DNA of 64,000 nt, taken from Bacillus rhizoplanae (lineage in GTDB: Bacteria; Bacillota; Bacilli; Bacillales; Bacillaceae_G). Below, piece by piece: positions 49,964-59,189 of the stretch (position 1 is its first letter; the number at the start of each line of letters is the position of its first letter). The translations under genes and the position numbers were made by a program. The DNA is taken from positions 1 to 64,000 of the forward strand of contig NZ_CAKJTI010000007.1 of NCBI RefSeq assembly GCF_917563915.1, in the 5' to 3' direction. Below the pieces are notes generated by a model that saw only the letters and a list, made by a program, of their open reading frames with translations, was not told where the DNA came from and ran no database searches.

Positions 49964-49992
49964 TTGACTTTTTAGTGTATAAGGCATATTAT
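49964..49992 (+). promoter_or_regulatory. Sigma-A-type promoter of yrrT-mtnN-mccAB
   Basis: TTGACT and TATTAT are separated by 17 bp, 35 bp before the yrrT ATG. I did not find a confident CymR box, although CymR control is expected from B. subtilis. Confidence 0.65.
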
Positions 49993-50026
49993 ACTGATAA
50001 ATCCGATAAGAAAAAGGGGAATTTTT

Positions 50027-50665
50027 ATGGGTACAGAATTTAATGAACTATTTGATGAATGGGCTCATACGTATGATTCTTTCGTACAGGGCGAAGATGT
50101 ACAATATAAAGAAGTTTTCGCTCATTATGAGGAAATTTTAGAGGATGTAGTAAATAAATCTTTTGGAAATGTTTTAGAATTTGGTGTTGGTACTGGCAAC
50201 TTAACAAATAGATTATTAGCTGCCGGTTACAATGTTTATGGTATAGAGCCGTCACAAGAAATGCGTACGATTGCGAAACAAAAACTTCCGCAAGATGTAT
50301 CAGTTACAGAAGGTGATTTTCTGAACTTTGTTGTCCCTTCGCATATTGATACAATTGTTAGTACCTATGCTTTTCACCACTTAACAGATAAAGAAAAAAA
50401 TGTGGCAATTGCGAAGTATAGTCAATTGCTAAATAAAGGTGGTAAAATAGTGTTTGCTGACACGATATTTGGAGATCAAGAGGCATATGATAAAACTGTT
50501 GAAGCTGCGCAGGAGCAAGGATTTCATCAGTTAGCAAATGATTTACAAACGGAATACTATACTCGTATTCCTGTCATGCAATCTATTTTTGAAAACAATG
50601 GCTTTCAAGTCACGTTCACCCGCATGAATCATTATGTTTGGGTAATGGAGGCAACGAAGCAATAG
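50027..50665 (+). CDS. yrrT: SAM-dependent methyltransferase YrrT
   Basis: The 212-residue class I methyltransferase has [16 protein letters not shown] (about 49-64) for SAM binding, [16 protein letters not shown], and [13 protein letters not shown]. Its acceptor substrate is unknown; the operon context suggests it yields S-adenosylhomocysteine for MtnN. AAGGGG precedes the ATG. The mtnN start is 14 bp after its stop. Confidence 0.88.
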   Translation: MGTEFNELFDEWAHTYDSFVQGEDVQYKEVFAHYEEILEDVVNKSFGNVLEFGVGTGNLTNRLLAAGYNVYGIEPSQEMRTIAKQKLPQDVSVTEGDFLNFVVPSHIDTIVSTYAFHHLTDKEKNVAIAKYSQLLNKGGKIVFADTIFGDQEAYDKTVEAAQEQGFHQLANDLQTEYYTRIPVMQSIFENNGFQVTFTRMNHYVWVMEATKQ

Positions 50666-50679
50666 AAAGAGGGATTAGA

Positions 50680-51375
50680 TTGAGAATTGCTGTAATCGGA
50701 GCGATGGAAGAAGAAGTACGTATTTTACGTGATAAGTTAGAACAAGCAGAAACAGAGACAGTTGCAGGCTGTGAATTTACGAAGGGTACACTAGCAGGAC
50801 ATGAAGTGATCTTGCTGAAGTCTGGTATCGGTAAAGTAAATGCAGCGATGTCAACAACGATTTTATTAGAGCGTTATAAGCCGGAAAAAATTATTAATAC
50901 AGGTTCAGCTGGTGGATTCCACCACTCTTTAAATGTAGGAGATGTTGTGATTTCAACAGAAGTTCGCCATCATGACGTAGATGTAACTGCATTTAACTAT
51001 GAGTATGGTCAAGTACCAGGAATGCCAGCAGGGTTTCCAGCGGATGAGGAACTTGTTGCATTAGCTGAAAAATGTATGCAAACAGCAGATGGTATTCAAG
51101 TTGTAAAAGGTATGATTGCAACGGGAGATTCTTTCATGAGCGATCCAAACCGCGTTGCGTTTGTTCGTGAGAAATTTACTGATCTATATGCAGTAGAAAT
51201 GGAAGCAGCGGCAGTTGCTCAAGTATGTTATCAATATAAAGTGCCATTTGTAATCATTCGAGCACTTTCTGATATCGCTGGTAAGGAATCAGATATTTCA
51301 TTCGACCAATTTTTAGATCAAGCAGCTCTTCATTCTACAAACTTTATCGTAAAAGTATTAGAAGAGTTAAAGTAA
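50680..51375 (+). CDS. mtnN: 5'-methylthioadenosine/S-adenosylhomocysteine nucleosidase
   Basis: MtnN releases adenine from MTA and SAH, feeding S-ribosylhomocysteine toward homocysteine. I start it at TTG 50680 ([15 protein letters not shown]), after AGAGGGA, giving the usual 231 residues; the upstream ATG lies inside yrrT. Active-site segments are [38 protein letters not shown], and [13 protein letters not shown] and ALSDIA with the catalytic Asp. A terminator-like hairpin separates it from mccA. Confidence 0.94.
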   Translation: MRIAVIGAMEEEVRILRDKLEQAETETVAGCEFTKGTLAGHEVILLKSGIGKVNAAMSTTILLERYKPEKIINTGSAGGFHHSLNVGDVVISTEVRHHDVDVTAFNYEYGQVPGMPAGFPADEELVALAEKCMQTADGIQVVKGMIATGDSFMSDPNRVAFVREKFTDLYAVEMEAAAVAQVCYQYKVPFVIIRALSDIAGKESDISFDQFLDQAALHSTNFIVKVLEELK

Positions 51376-51381
51376 TGTAGC

Positions 51382-51434
51382 AAAAAGGCAACTGTTTCAT
51401 ATATAAAAAATACATACAGTTGCCTTTTTCTTTT
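51382..51434 (+). terminator. Hairpin between mtnN and mccA
   Basis: AAAAAGGCAACTGT pairs with ACAGTTGCCTTTTT around an A/T-rich loop, followed by CTTTT. It could reduce mccAB transcription relative to mtnN. Confidence 0.8.
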
Positions 51435-51460
51435 GAGGTGTTAGGTAAGGAGGAAATACG

Positions 51461-52384
51461 ATGAAAGTGTATCGCAGTGTTCATGACCTAATTGGACATA
51501 CACCGCTTGTTGAAATCACGCGCTTTCTACTTCCAGAAGGTGTTCGGCTTTTTGCGAAGCTGGAGTTCTATAATCCGGGAGGAAGTGTGAAAGATCGGTT
51601 AGGGCGAGAATTAATTGAAGATGCTCTTGCTAAAGGGCTTGTTACGCCAGGTGGAACAATTATTGAACCGACAGCTGGTAATACAGGAATTGGATTGGCA
51701 CTTGCAGCACTTGAGCATGATTTACATGTTATCGTTTGCGTTCCAGAGAAATTTAGTATTGAAAAACAAGAACTTATGAAAGCTCTTGGTGCAACGATTG
51801 TTCATACACCAACCTCAAAAGGGATGACAGGTGCTATTGCAAAAGCAGAAGAGCTTCTTGAAGAAATTCCAAATTCATATTCTCCATGTCAATTTGCTAA
51901 TGAAGCAAATCCACGTGCATATTATAAAACATTAGGTCCTGAACTGTGGGAAGCACTAGACGGAAACATTAACATATTTGTCGCTGGTGCTGGTACCGGT
52001 GGAACATTTATGGGAACGGCGTCATATTTAAAAGAGCAAAATCAACAGATTAAAACAGTTATTGTTGAACCAGAAGGCTCAATTTTAAATGGAGGCGAAG
52101 CCGGCTCCCATGAAACAGAAGGAATTGGACTTGAATTTATACCGCCATTTCTGAATCCAACATATTTTGATGCTATTCATACGATTTCAGATCGTGATGC
52201 ATTCTCACGTGTGAAACAATTGGCACAAAAAGAAGGACTTCTTGTTGGCAGTTCTTCGGGTGCAGCGCTTCATGCAAGCTTATTAGAAGCAGAGACAGCA
52301 AAACCGGGCACAAATATTGTAACAATTTTTCCAGATAGCAGTGAACGCTATTTGAGTAAGCATATATACAAAGGGTGGGAATAA
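51461..52384 (+). CDS. mccA: O-acetylserine-dependent cystathionine beta-synthase
   Basis: MccA (YrhA) condenses O-acetylserine with homocysteine to cystathionine. The 307-residue PLP fold II enzyme has the PLP lysine in [11 protein letters not shown] (about 45), [14 protein letters not shown], and the phosphate-binding glycine loop [15 protein letters not shown] (about 177-191). There is no heme or CBS domain. AAGGAGG precedes the ATG. mccB starts 3 bp after the stop. Confidence 0.92.
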   Translation: MKVYRSVHDLIGHTPLVEITRFLLPEGVRLFAKLEFYNPGGSVKDRLGRELIEDALAKGLVTPGGTIIEPTAGNTGIGLALAALEHDLHVIVCVPEKFSIEKQELMKALGATIVHTPTSKGMTGAIAKAEELLEEIPNSYSPCQFANEANPRAYYKTLGPELWEALDGNINIFVAGAGTGGTFMGTASYLKEQNQQIKTVIVEPEGSILNGGEAGSHETEGIGLEFIPPFLNPTYFDAIHTISDRDAFSRVKQLAQKEGLLVGSSSGAALHASLLEAETAKPGTNIVTIFPDSSERYLSKHIYKGWE

Positions 52385-52387
52385 AAA

Positions 52388-53521
52388 ATGAGAAAAAAAA
52401 CAAAATTAATTCATGGTATTCATATCGGAGAACCTTCAACTGGAGCTGTGACAGTACCGATTTATCAAACAAGTACGTACAAACAAGAAGGGGTAGGAAA
52501 TCATAAAGGGTACGAATATTCACGTACGGGAAATCCAACTCGTGCAGCTCTTGAAGAAACAATTGCTGTTCTTGAAAATGGTCATGCAGGATTTGCATTT
52601 GGATCAGGTATGGCAGCAATTACAGCAGTGATGATGCTCTTCTCTAAAGGGGATCATGTTGTTTTAACAGATGATGTATACGGCGGAACATACCGTGTGA
52701 TGTCAAAAGTATTAAATCGCTTTGGAATTGAACATACATTTGTTGATACAACAAACTTAGAAGTAGTAAAAGAAGCAATTCTTCCAAATACAAAAGCAAT
52801 TTATGTGGAAACACCGACGAATCCACTTTTAAAAATTACAGATATTAAACAAATTGCAGCACTTGCTAAAGAACAAGACTTATTAACAATTGTTGATAAT
52901 ACATTTATGACACCGTATTGGCAAACACCAATCTCTCTTGGAGCAGATATTGTACTTCATAGTGCAACAAAATATTTAGGTGGTCATAGTGATGTTGTTG
53001 CTGGAGTAGTAGCTGTAAATCGTGCAGAGTTAGCAGAGGAGCTTCATTTCGTACAAAATTCAACAGGCGGTATTTTAGGACCACAAGATAGCTTTTTATT
53101 ACTACGTGGTTTAAAAACGTTAGGAGTACGTATGGAGGAGCATGAAGCAAATGCTCGTGCAATTGCTGAGTTCTTACAAAATCATCCGAAAGTAAACAAA
53201 GTATACTATCCAGGACTTAGCAGTCACTATAATCATGACTTAGCAGCAGAGCAAGCAAATGGCTTTGGTGCAATTATTTCATTTGATGTAGATAGCGAAG
53301 AAACATTAAACGCTGTCCTTGAGAAAGTACAATACTTTACACTTGCTGAAAGTCTAGGTGCAGTAGAAAGCTTAATTTCAATTCCTTCTCAAATGACACA
53401 TGCTTCTATTCCAGTAGAGCGCCGTGCGGAACTAGGAATTACAGATACATTAATTCGTATTTCAGTTGGAATTGAAGACGGAGAAGATTTAGTTGAAGAT
53501 TTAGCACGAGCATTAGCATAA
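52388..53521 (+). CDS. mccB: Cystathionine gamma-lyase/homocysteine gamma-lyase
   Basis: MccB (YrhB) splits cystathionine to cysteine and 2-oxobutyrate. The 377-residue PLP fold I protein shows YEYSRTGNPTRAALE, GFAFGSGMAAI, VETPTNPLL, the PLP lysine in LHSATKYLGGHSDVVAG (about 196) and SLGAVESLISIPSQMTH. It completes reverse transsulfuration from methionine-derived homocysteine with mtnN and mccA. A terminator follows. Confidence 0.94.
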   Translation: MRKKTKLIHGIHIGEPSTGAVTVPIYQTSTYKQEGVGNHKGYEYSRTGNPTRAALEETIAVLENGHAGFAFGSGMAAITAVMMLFSKGDHVVLTDDVYGGTYRVMSKVLNRFGIEHTFVDTTNLEVVKEAILPNTKAIYVETPTNPLLKITDIKQIAALAKEQDLLTIVDNTFMTPYWQTPISLGADIVLHSATKYLGGHSDVVAGVVAVNRAELAEELHFVQNSTGGILGPQDSFLLLRGLKTLGVRMEEHEANARAIAEFLQNHPKVNKVYYPGLSSHYNHDLAAEQANGFGAIISFDVDSEETLNAVLEKVQYFTLAESLGAVESLISIPSQMTHASIPVERRAELGITDTLIRISVGIEDGEDLVEDLARALA

Positions 53522-53524
53522 TGG

Positions 53525-53561
53525 AACAAGCACTACTTCACTCAGTAGTGCTTGTTTTTTA
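53525..53561 (+). terminator. Terminator of the mccAB operon
   Basis: AACAAGCACTACT pairs with AGTAGTGCTTGTT, followed by TTTT. Confidence 0.85.
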
Positions 53562-53571
53562 TATTTTAAAT

Positions 53572-53589
53572 TTGTGAAATTTTTCACAA
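53572..53589 (+). promoter_or_regulatory. Rex/Fnr-like operator 1 of adhE
   Basis: TTGTGAAATTTTTCACAA is an 18-bp inverted repeat. It fits the Rex redox-repressor site (TTGTGAA-N4-TTCACAA) and also the Crp/Fnr pattern TGTGA-N6-TCACA. Either fits a fermentation gene repressed in oxic, low-NADH conditions or activated without oxygen. Confidence 0.75.
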
Positions 53590-53646
53590 ATTGGACACAC
53601 ACAAATGAAAAGATCTCGTGTATAGTAAAAAGCATGAAATGAGAAG

Positions 53647-53680
53647 CTTCACATATATTTATGTGAAATATTTCACAAAC
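53647..53680 (+). promoter_or_regulatory. Overlapping Rex/Fnr-like operators 2 and 3 of adhE
   Basis: TGTGAAATATTTCACA (53662-53677) is a perfect palindrome of the same class as the upstream site. It shares its left half with a second, outward perfect palindrome, TTCACATATATTTATGTGAA (53648-53667). Binding to one would exclude the other. Confidence 0.7.
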
Positions 53681-53785
53681 AATAGGATTCATGTAGAAAA
53701 GGTAGTTCTATTTTTTTAGCTAATAGGGACATATTTAGACCCTTAGGGACATTATATGTCCAAAAGCGGAATAGGAGGAAATTAC

Positions 53786-56389
53786 ATGGCAGTCAAAGAG
53801 AAAGTTGTAAATGAAATGCAAGAAGTAACAGAAATGATTGATACGTTAGTGAAAAACGGTCAGCAAGCTTTACAAGCATTAGAAGGATTTACACAAGAAC
53901 AAATTGACAACATTGTACATGAAATGGCGCTTGCGGGTGTGGATCAACATATGCCACTAGCAAAAATGGCTGTTGAAGAAACAGGGCGTGGTGTGTATGA
54001 AGACAAATGCATCAAAAATATTTTCGCAACTGAATATATTTGGAATAGTATAAAAAACGATAAAACAGTGGGGATTATTCGTGAGGATCCTCATGAGGAA
54101 GTTATAGAAATTGCAGAGCCGGTTGGTGTGGTTGCTGGGGTAACGCCAGTAACAAACCCAACTTCAACAACGATGTTTAAAGCGTTAATTGCGATGAAAA
54201 CGAGAAATCCAATTATTTTCGCATTCCATCCTTCAGCACAGCAATGCTCTATCGCAGCTGCTAAAACAGTGCACGATGCTGCAGTAAAGGCAGGAGCACC
54301 AGAGAATTGCATTCAATGGATTGAAAGACCTTCTGTTGAAGCGACAAAGCAACTTATGAATCATGAAGGGGTAGCACTTGTTCTAGCAACAGGAGGCGCA
54401 GGAATGGTGAAATCAGCGTATTCAACTGGTAAACCAGCTTTAGGGGTAGGACCAGGTAACGTTCCTTGTTATATAGAAAAATCAGCACATGTGAAGCGAG
54501 CTGTAAATGATGTAATCTTATCGAAAACATTTGATAACGGTATGATTTGTGCTTCTGAACAAGCAATTATTGTAGATAAGGAAATCTATAATGATGTGAA
54601 ACAAGAAATGATAGCGAATAATTGTTACTTTGTAACAACAGAAGAACGAAAAAAATTAGAGAAACTTGTTATCAATGAGAATACATGTGCAGTAAATAGT
54701 GATATTGTTGGGAAATCCCCTCATTACATTGCAGCGTTAGTGGGAATTACAGTACCAGAAGATACGAAAATGCTCGTTGCAGAAATTAAGGGAGTCGGCG
54801 CAGCTTATCCGTTATCCCGTGAAAAATTAAGTCCAGTATTAGCTTGTATAAAAGCAAATTCATTAGAAGAAGGGTTGCAGCATTGTGAAAACATGTTAGA
54901 GCTTGGCGGTTTAGGTCATTCTGCAGTCATTCACTCTACGAATACAGAAGTACAAAAGCAGTTTGGATTACGTATGAAAGCATGTCGTCTTATTGTAAAC
55001 GCGCCGTCATCACAAGGCGGAATTGGTGATGTATATAATGCTTTCATTCCATCACTTACACTTGGATGCGGATCATACGGAAAGAACTCTGTTTCTCAAA
55101 ACGTGACAGCAACACATTTACTGAATATAAAGAGACTTGCAAACAGAAAAAAGAATATGCAGTGGTTCAAGCTGCCACCAAAAATTTTTTTTGAAAAACA
55201 TGCCACACAGTATTTAGCAAAAATGCCGAATATTTCACGAGCATTTATTGTGACAGATCCTGGAATGGTGAAGCTTGGATATGTTGATACAGTAACGTAT
55301 TATTTACGTCAACATATGAATGATGTAAAGGTAGAAGTATTCTTTGAAGTAGAACCAGATCCATCAGATGAAACCGTATTTAAAGGAGCAGAAATGATGC
55401 GAAGCTTCAAGCCGGACGTGATTATTGCTCTTGGCGGTGGGTCAGCGATGGACGCAGCAAAAGGAATGTGGCTATTCTATGAGCATCCAGAAACAGCATT
55501 CTTTGGTATAAAACAAAAATTTTTAGATATAAGAAAACGTACATGTAAATATCCAAAGCTAGGAAATAAGGCGCAGTTTGTTGCCATTCCGACAACATCT
55601 GGAACAGGATCAGAAGTTACTCCATTTGCAGTTATTACAGATAAAAAGAACAATATTAAATATCCACTAGCTGATTATGAATTAACACCAGATGTTGCAA
55701 TCGTTGACCCGCAGTTTGTTATGACGGTACCGCCGCATGTAACTGCTGACACAGGAATGGACGTATTAACACATGCAATTGAAGCGTATGTATCTATTAT
55801 GGCAAACGATTATACAGATGGATTAGCCTTAAAAGCAATTGATCTTGTATTTAAATATTTACCGCGTGCATATAAAGATGGAAATGACGAAGAGGCGCGT
55901 GAGAAAATGCATAATGCTTCAGCGATAGCTGGAATGGCATTTGCTAATGCGTTTCTTGGCATTAACCATAGTTTGGCACATAAAATTGGACCGGAGTTTC
56001 ATATCCCGCACGGACGTGCCAATGCGATATTAATGCCGCATGTTATTCGCTATAATGCAATCAAACCGAGAAAACATGCGCTGTTCCCTAAATATGAGTA
56101 CTTTGTTGCAGATGAGCGTTATGCACATATCGCAAGAATGCTTGGTCTTCCAGCAAGCACAGTAGAAGAAGGCGTGGAATCATTAGTACAAGCCATTATC
56201 GCTCTTGGAAAAGAATTAAACATTAATATGAGTGTTGCTGGCCAAGGTGTTGAAAAAGAAGCATTTGAAGCAGTTGTTGATATACTTTCTGAAAGAGCAT
56301 TTGAAGATCAATGTACAACAGCCAATCCGAAATTACCACTTATTTCAGAGCTAAAAGAGGTATATATGCAAGCGTATAAAGGTGTGTAA
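53786..56389 (+). CDS. adhE: Bifunctional acetaldehyde-CoA/alcohol dehydrogenase AdhE
   Basis: AdhE reduces acetyl-CoA to acetaldehyde and then ethanol, regenerating NAD+ in fermentation, and forms spirosomes. The 867-residue frame from ATG 53786 (AGGAGG upstream) has the aldehyde dehydrogenase half (about 1-440, catalytic Cys in [12 protein letters not shown]) and the Fe-dependent alcohol dehydrogenase half (about 450-867) with NAD motif [32 protein letters not shown], and metal ligands in [11 protein letters not shown] and [21 protein letters not shown]. An upstream in-frame ATG has no site. Palindromic operators upstream predict redox/oxygen control. Confidence 0.96.
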   Translation: MAVKEKVVNEMQEVTEMIDTLVKNGQQALQALEGFTQEQIDNIVHEMALAGVDQHMPLAKMAVEETGRGVYEDKCIKNIFATEYIWNSIKNDKTVGIIREDPHEEVIEIAEPVGVVAGVTPVTNPTSTTMFKALIAMKTRNPIIFAFHPSAQQCSIAAAKTVHDAAVKAGAPENCIQWIERPSVEATKQLMNHEGVALVLATGGAGMVKSAYSTGKPALGVGPGNVPCYIEKSAHVKRAVNDVILSKTFDNGMICASEQAIIVDKEIYNDVKQEMIANNCYFVTTEERKKLEKLVINENTCAVNSDIVGKSPHYIAALVGITVPEDTKMLVAEIKGVGAAYPLSREKLSPVLACIKANSLEEGLQHCENMLELGGLGHSAVIHSTNTEVQKQFGLRMKACRLIVNAPSSQGGIGDVYNAFIPSLTLGCGSYGKNSVSQNVTATHLLNIKRLANRKKNMQWFKLPPKIFFEKHATQYLAKMPNISRAFIVTDPGMVKLGYVDTVTYYLRQHMNDVKVEVFFEVEPDPSDETVFKGAEMMRSFKPDVIIALGGGSAMDAAKGMWLFYEHPETAFFGIKQKFLDIRKRTCKYPKLGNKAQFVAIPTTSGTGSEVTPFAVITDKKNNIKYPLADYELTPDVAIVDPQFVMTVPPHVTADTGMDVLTHAIEAYVSIMANDYTDGLALKAIDLVFKYLPRAYKDGNDEEAREKMHNASAIAGMAFANAFLGINHSLAHKIGPEFHIPHGRANAILMPHVIRYNAIKPRKHALFPKYEYFVADERYAHIARMLGLPASTVEEGVESLVQAIIALGKELNINMSVAGQGVEKEAFEAVVDILSERAFEDQCTTANPKLPLISELKEVYMQAYKGV

Positions 56390-56424
56390 TGAAAGAAAGA
56401 GCCGCATGTATTGCGGCTCTTTTC

Positions 56425-56582
56425 GTTATCCCACTATTCGCGGGCAGTAAGATCCCCCACCTCAAGATTGAAAGAAAAGCGAAGAAGATAGGTGGAGGAT
56501 AACTGCCCGTAAAAGTCCAATTGGGCGGGCTTTCCATCAGTGGGGGATGAAGAAAACGCCGACTGATGGAAGTTTCACTTCA
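56425..56582 (+). repeat. bcr1-like repeat, copy 6 (diverged)
   Basis: It begins GTTATCCCACTATTCGCGGGCAGTAAG, has CCCCCACCTC / GGTGGAGG and CTGCCCG arms, a diverged central block (GTCCAATTGGGCGGGCTTT), the CCATCAGTGGGGG stem and ends TTTCACTTCAT. The TTTAT ends have decayed at both sides (GTTAT, CTTCAT), so it looks like an old copy. Confidence 0.8.
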
Positions 56583-56668
56583 TGGAAAACTTCTCCCTCA
56601 TTGGCTGTATTTACTTGCCTACGAAACGATGAAAATATGATACAGTGAAAAGGAGGAGTGATTGAAGA

Positions 56669-56905
56669 ATGAAAGAATTACAGCAAAAAATTGCTGATTA
56701 TATTCGTTTCGGTCAAGTCATGTTAGCGCTAAGTGCATTTTTAATGCTCGGTTTATTACTCCCAAATGGACAAAAAGAAATGGTGCAAATGTTTGCCATG
56801 ATGGGTGTTATCGCTGCTTTTTTAGGCGGTTCATTTTATTTTTTCTACCGTGCAAGAGAACTGCGTGACAAGTTAGAGGAGAACGAAAATGAGCAGGTAC
56901 TATAG
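56669..56905 (+). CDS. yrhC: YrhC-like small membrane protein
   Basis: The 78-residue protein has two transmembrane helices (about 15-33 and 43-63) and a charged C-terminus (FYRARELRDKLEENENEQ). Size, topology and location after the mccAB region match YrhC of B. subtilis, which is of unknown function. AAAGGAGGAG precedes the ATG and a strong terminator follows. Confidence 0.8.
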   Translation: MKELQQKIADYIRFGQVMLALSAFLMLGLLLPNGQKEMVQMFAMMGVIAAFLGGSFYFFYRARELRDKLEENENEQVL

Positions 56906-56909
56906 ATAG

Positions 56910-56955
56910 AAACGTTACTTAAAGAGTACATACTTTTAAGTAACGTTTTTTTTTA
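56910..56955 (+). terminator. Terminator of yrhC
   Basis: AAACGTTACTTAAA pairs with TTTTAAGTAACGTTT, followed by a long T run. Confidence 0.9.
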
Positions 56956-57117
56956 TCGAAAAATTGGCAAGAAAACTCCATCTTCAAAACGTGCAGGGCA
57001 TAGCCCAGTTTAAGGTGGAGATGAATTGCCAGAGCATTTGTAAAAATATTTTTGTAGTATGGCGAATATATGTTCTTTTTTGGTGTTTTGTAGTATCATA
57101 AAGGAAAGAAAGAGAAT

Positions 57118-58552
57118 ATGCAACCTATCAAATTTGGATCAAGAAAGGTCATAAGCTATACTCTTACCTCCTAGAAATGTGTCAAAATGCCAAAAACCTC
57201 TACAATACAACAAACTTCTATATTCGCCAAGTATATACGGCCTTACGTACTGAGAAACCATTACAGCCGCTTCAACAAGAAGTTCTTCATACATTACAAG
57301 CATATATTGAAATCATGAATGAAAATCAACTTCGCGCGTATCAAAAACGTGTACAAAAACAAAAAGAAAAGCCGGTAGAAGAACGGAAAGAAATCAAGTG
57401 TAATCTGTTTACGTTACCGACAAAAGAGAAATCATTCCTATCCTATAACTTTCTAGATTGTTTGTTTAAAGCAATGAAGCACCAAGACTATATAAACCTA
57501 CCATCACAAGTAAATCGAGCAGTTATGAGAAAGCTTTACCAAAACTGGGATTCATTTTTTGATTCCATGAAAAATACAAAAAACATCCTTTCACTTTTAC
57601 TGGCAGACCTCGCATTCCAAAATATATCAAATCATTTATGAGAGAAGTTGTATTCACGAATCAAGTATGTAAACTCCAAGTTAAATACATTCGTTTTCCA
57701 AAAACAAGCATAAAATTAAATATTGGTAAATTGTTTGGACAAATTAGTAATCTCAAAGAAGTACGCGTTTCTCCTGCTTACGGGAAGTTTAAAGTTGAAA
57801 TTGTGACAGAACAATCTGAGACAGCACCTGAGCATGTCGATAATAATCGCTATATGAGTATTGATTTAGGGATCAATACTCATATAGCGATTATCACAAC
57901 GAATACAGGGGCTACTCCTGTGTTAGTAAAGGGCAGTGTCATCAAAAGTATCAATCAATACTACAACAAACAAAAGGCTCATTTACTGGGGATTCTTCGT
58001 CATGGAAAAGAACCAAAAGAAGGACCACACACATCAAACCGCTTAGAGAGGCTTCATGAGAAACGGTTTCTCAAGATAAAAGATTTCTTTCACAAAATCA
58101 GTTACCACATTGTTCATTTCGCAGTTCAACATGAGATCTCTATGATTGTGATTGGGAAAAATACATCATGGAAACAAAACAGTGAGATGGGAAATCGACA
58201 GAATCAATCCTTTTGCCATATCCTACATAATTTACTCATTGAAATGATCATCTATAAAGCAAAACGAAAAGGTATTATTGTACAAGTCGTGGAAGAATCG
58301 TATACAAGCAAGGCATCCTTTCTAGACAATGATGTAATCCCAACTTACGGTGGGGAAGATATTCCTGAGTTCAGTGGGAAACGGATCAAACGTGGTTTGT
58401 ATCGTACGAAAGAGAATAAACTACTGAACGCAGATGTGAATGGTTCCTATAACATCTTAAAAAAGGCAGTTCCAAAGGCGCTTGCCGATGGAATAGAGGG
58501 GTTGTGCCATCAGGCAGCTGTGTCAACTCCACTCGTGTTAAGCATCTCTTGA
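57118..58552 (+). pseudogene. tnpB: tnpB (RNA-guided nuclease of IS605 type), two frameshifts
   Basis: Joining three frames restores a standard TnpB. After ATG 57118 the frame ATGCAACC seems to have lost one G from ATGGCAACC; in the restored frame it reads ATYQIWIKKGHKLYSYLLEM and continues to residue about 150. A second one-base loss near 57571 shifts SMK-YKKHPFTFTGRPRIPKY out of frame. The second half encodes the RuvC-like domain: MSIDLGINTHIAI with the first Asp, MIVIGKNTSWKQ where canonical TnpB has Glu, EESYTSKASFLDND, and LNADVNGSYNILKKA with the last Asp. No CxxC zinc ribbon is present. Two separate open frames (57177-57641 and 57638-58552) remain. Confidence 0.85.
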
Positions 58553-58614
58553 AGGTGATACACGAGAAACCCCCATTTCAAGATCCGGAGGAGATAAGTG
58601 GCGGGAGTTTTCAT
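58453..58614 (+). ncRNA. Possible omega-RNA (reRNA) region of the tnpB element
   Basis: In IS605-type elements the guide RNA covers the 3' end of tnpB and the right end, with the guide read from flanking DNA. Here the region contains the CTCGTGT/ACACGAG stem and the terminal C-run/G-run stem. A guide would then come from sequence just after 58614, in the leader of the GNAT gene. This is inference from family knowledge. Confidence 0.35.
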
Positions 58615-58637
58615 AATTTACATAAGGGGGAGAGACT

Positions 58638-59153
58638 ATGTTTCACACAGAACGTTTACAATTTCGGAAATATAAAATCGATGATTTAGATTTTTATGCT
58701 TCTTTATGGGCAAACGAACAAGTGATTCGCTACATTGGGAAAGGAACTCCTAAAACGTATGAACAATGCAAAAAAAGTCTTGAAAGCTGGGTTCTTCCAG
58801 GATATGAGCGTGGACTCGGTTTATTCATGATGTTACATAGAGAGACGGGAGAACCAATCGGTCATGCAGGACTTGTTCGTCAGCGTGTTGATGGAAAAGA
58901 AGAAATTGAAATTGGATATTGGCTGCTTCCAAAGTATTGGGGAAACGGATATGCGAAAGAAGCCGCAGCTGCTTTTCGTGATTACGGCTTTCAAGTACTT
59001 AAGCTTGAAAAACTCATTTCTCTTATTAATCCCGATCACCCAGCTTCTATTTTTGTAGCAAGAAAAACAGGTATGGCTTATGAGAAGACGGTGTTATTTC
59101 ATAATATGGATGTTCTCGTTTATTCAATGAGAAGAGCAGGGATAGGAAACTAA
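58638..59153 (+). CDS. GNAT family N-acetyltransferase (RimJ/RimL-like)
   Basis: The 171-residue protein begins with the typical TERLQFRKYKIDDLD and has the acetyl-CoA loop in EIGYWLLPKYWGNGYAKEAAAAFRDYGF (about 92-119), followed by LEKLISLINPDHPASIFVARKTGMAYEKTVLFHN. The acceptor (protein N-terminus, antibiotic or small molecule) cannot be told. AAGGGGGAG precedes the ATG. The IS605-type right end is only about 25 bp upstream, so the gene has probably lost its native promoter region or depends on read-through. Confidence 0.85.
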   Translation: MFHTERLQFRKYKIDDLDFYASLWANEQVIRYIGKGTPKTYEQCKKSLESWVLPGYERGLGLFMMLHRETGEPIGHAGLVRQRVDGKEEIEIGYWLLPKYWGNGYAKEAAAAFRDYGFQVLKLEKLISLINPDHPASIFVARKTGMAYEKTVLFHNMDVLVYSMRRAGIGN

Positions 59154-59189
59154 TAACCTGCTCTTTTTATTTTAGTATATAAAGGATAG

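Larger units (their letters stand above)
56964..58614 (+). mobile_element. IS200/IS605-type element with broken tnpB
   Basis: The element has a left-end structure (CTCCATCTTCAAAAC at 56976-56990 pairs with GTTTAAGGTGGAG at 57008-57020, with an inner GGGC/GCCC stem and an outer TTGGCA/TGCCAA-type stem), a tnpB pseudogene, and a right-end structure (CTCGTGT/ACACGAG at 58532-58566, then AAACCCCCATTT against AAGTGGCGGGAGTTT). There is no tnpA, so it could move only with help in trans. It lies between the yrhC terminator and the GNAT gene. Exact ends are inferred from the hairpins. Confidence 0.7.

Noticed and set aside
50638-50679. Upstream ATG start for mtnN inside yrrT
   Set aside because: It adds 14 residues not typical for MtnN and has no Shine-Dalgarno, while TTG 50680 has a good one and gives the usual length.
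57177-57641. A separate small gene of 154 residues before the RuvC-containing frame
   Set aside because: Joined with the next frame by one base it gives a continuous TnpB, so it is the first half of a broken tnpB and not an independent gene.
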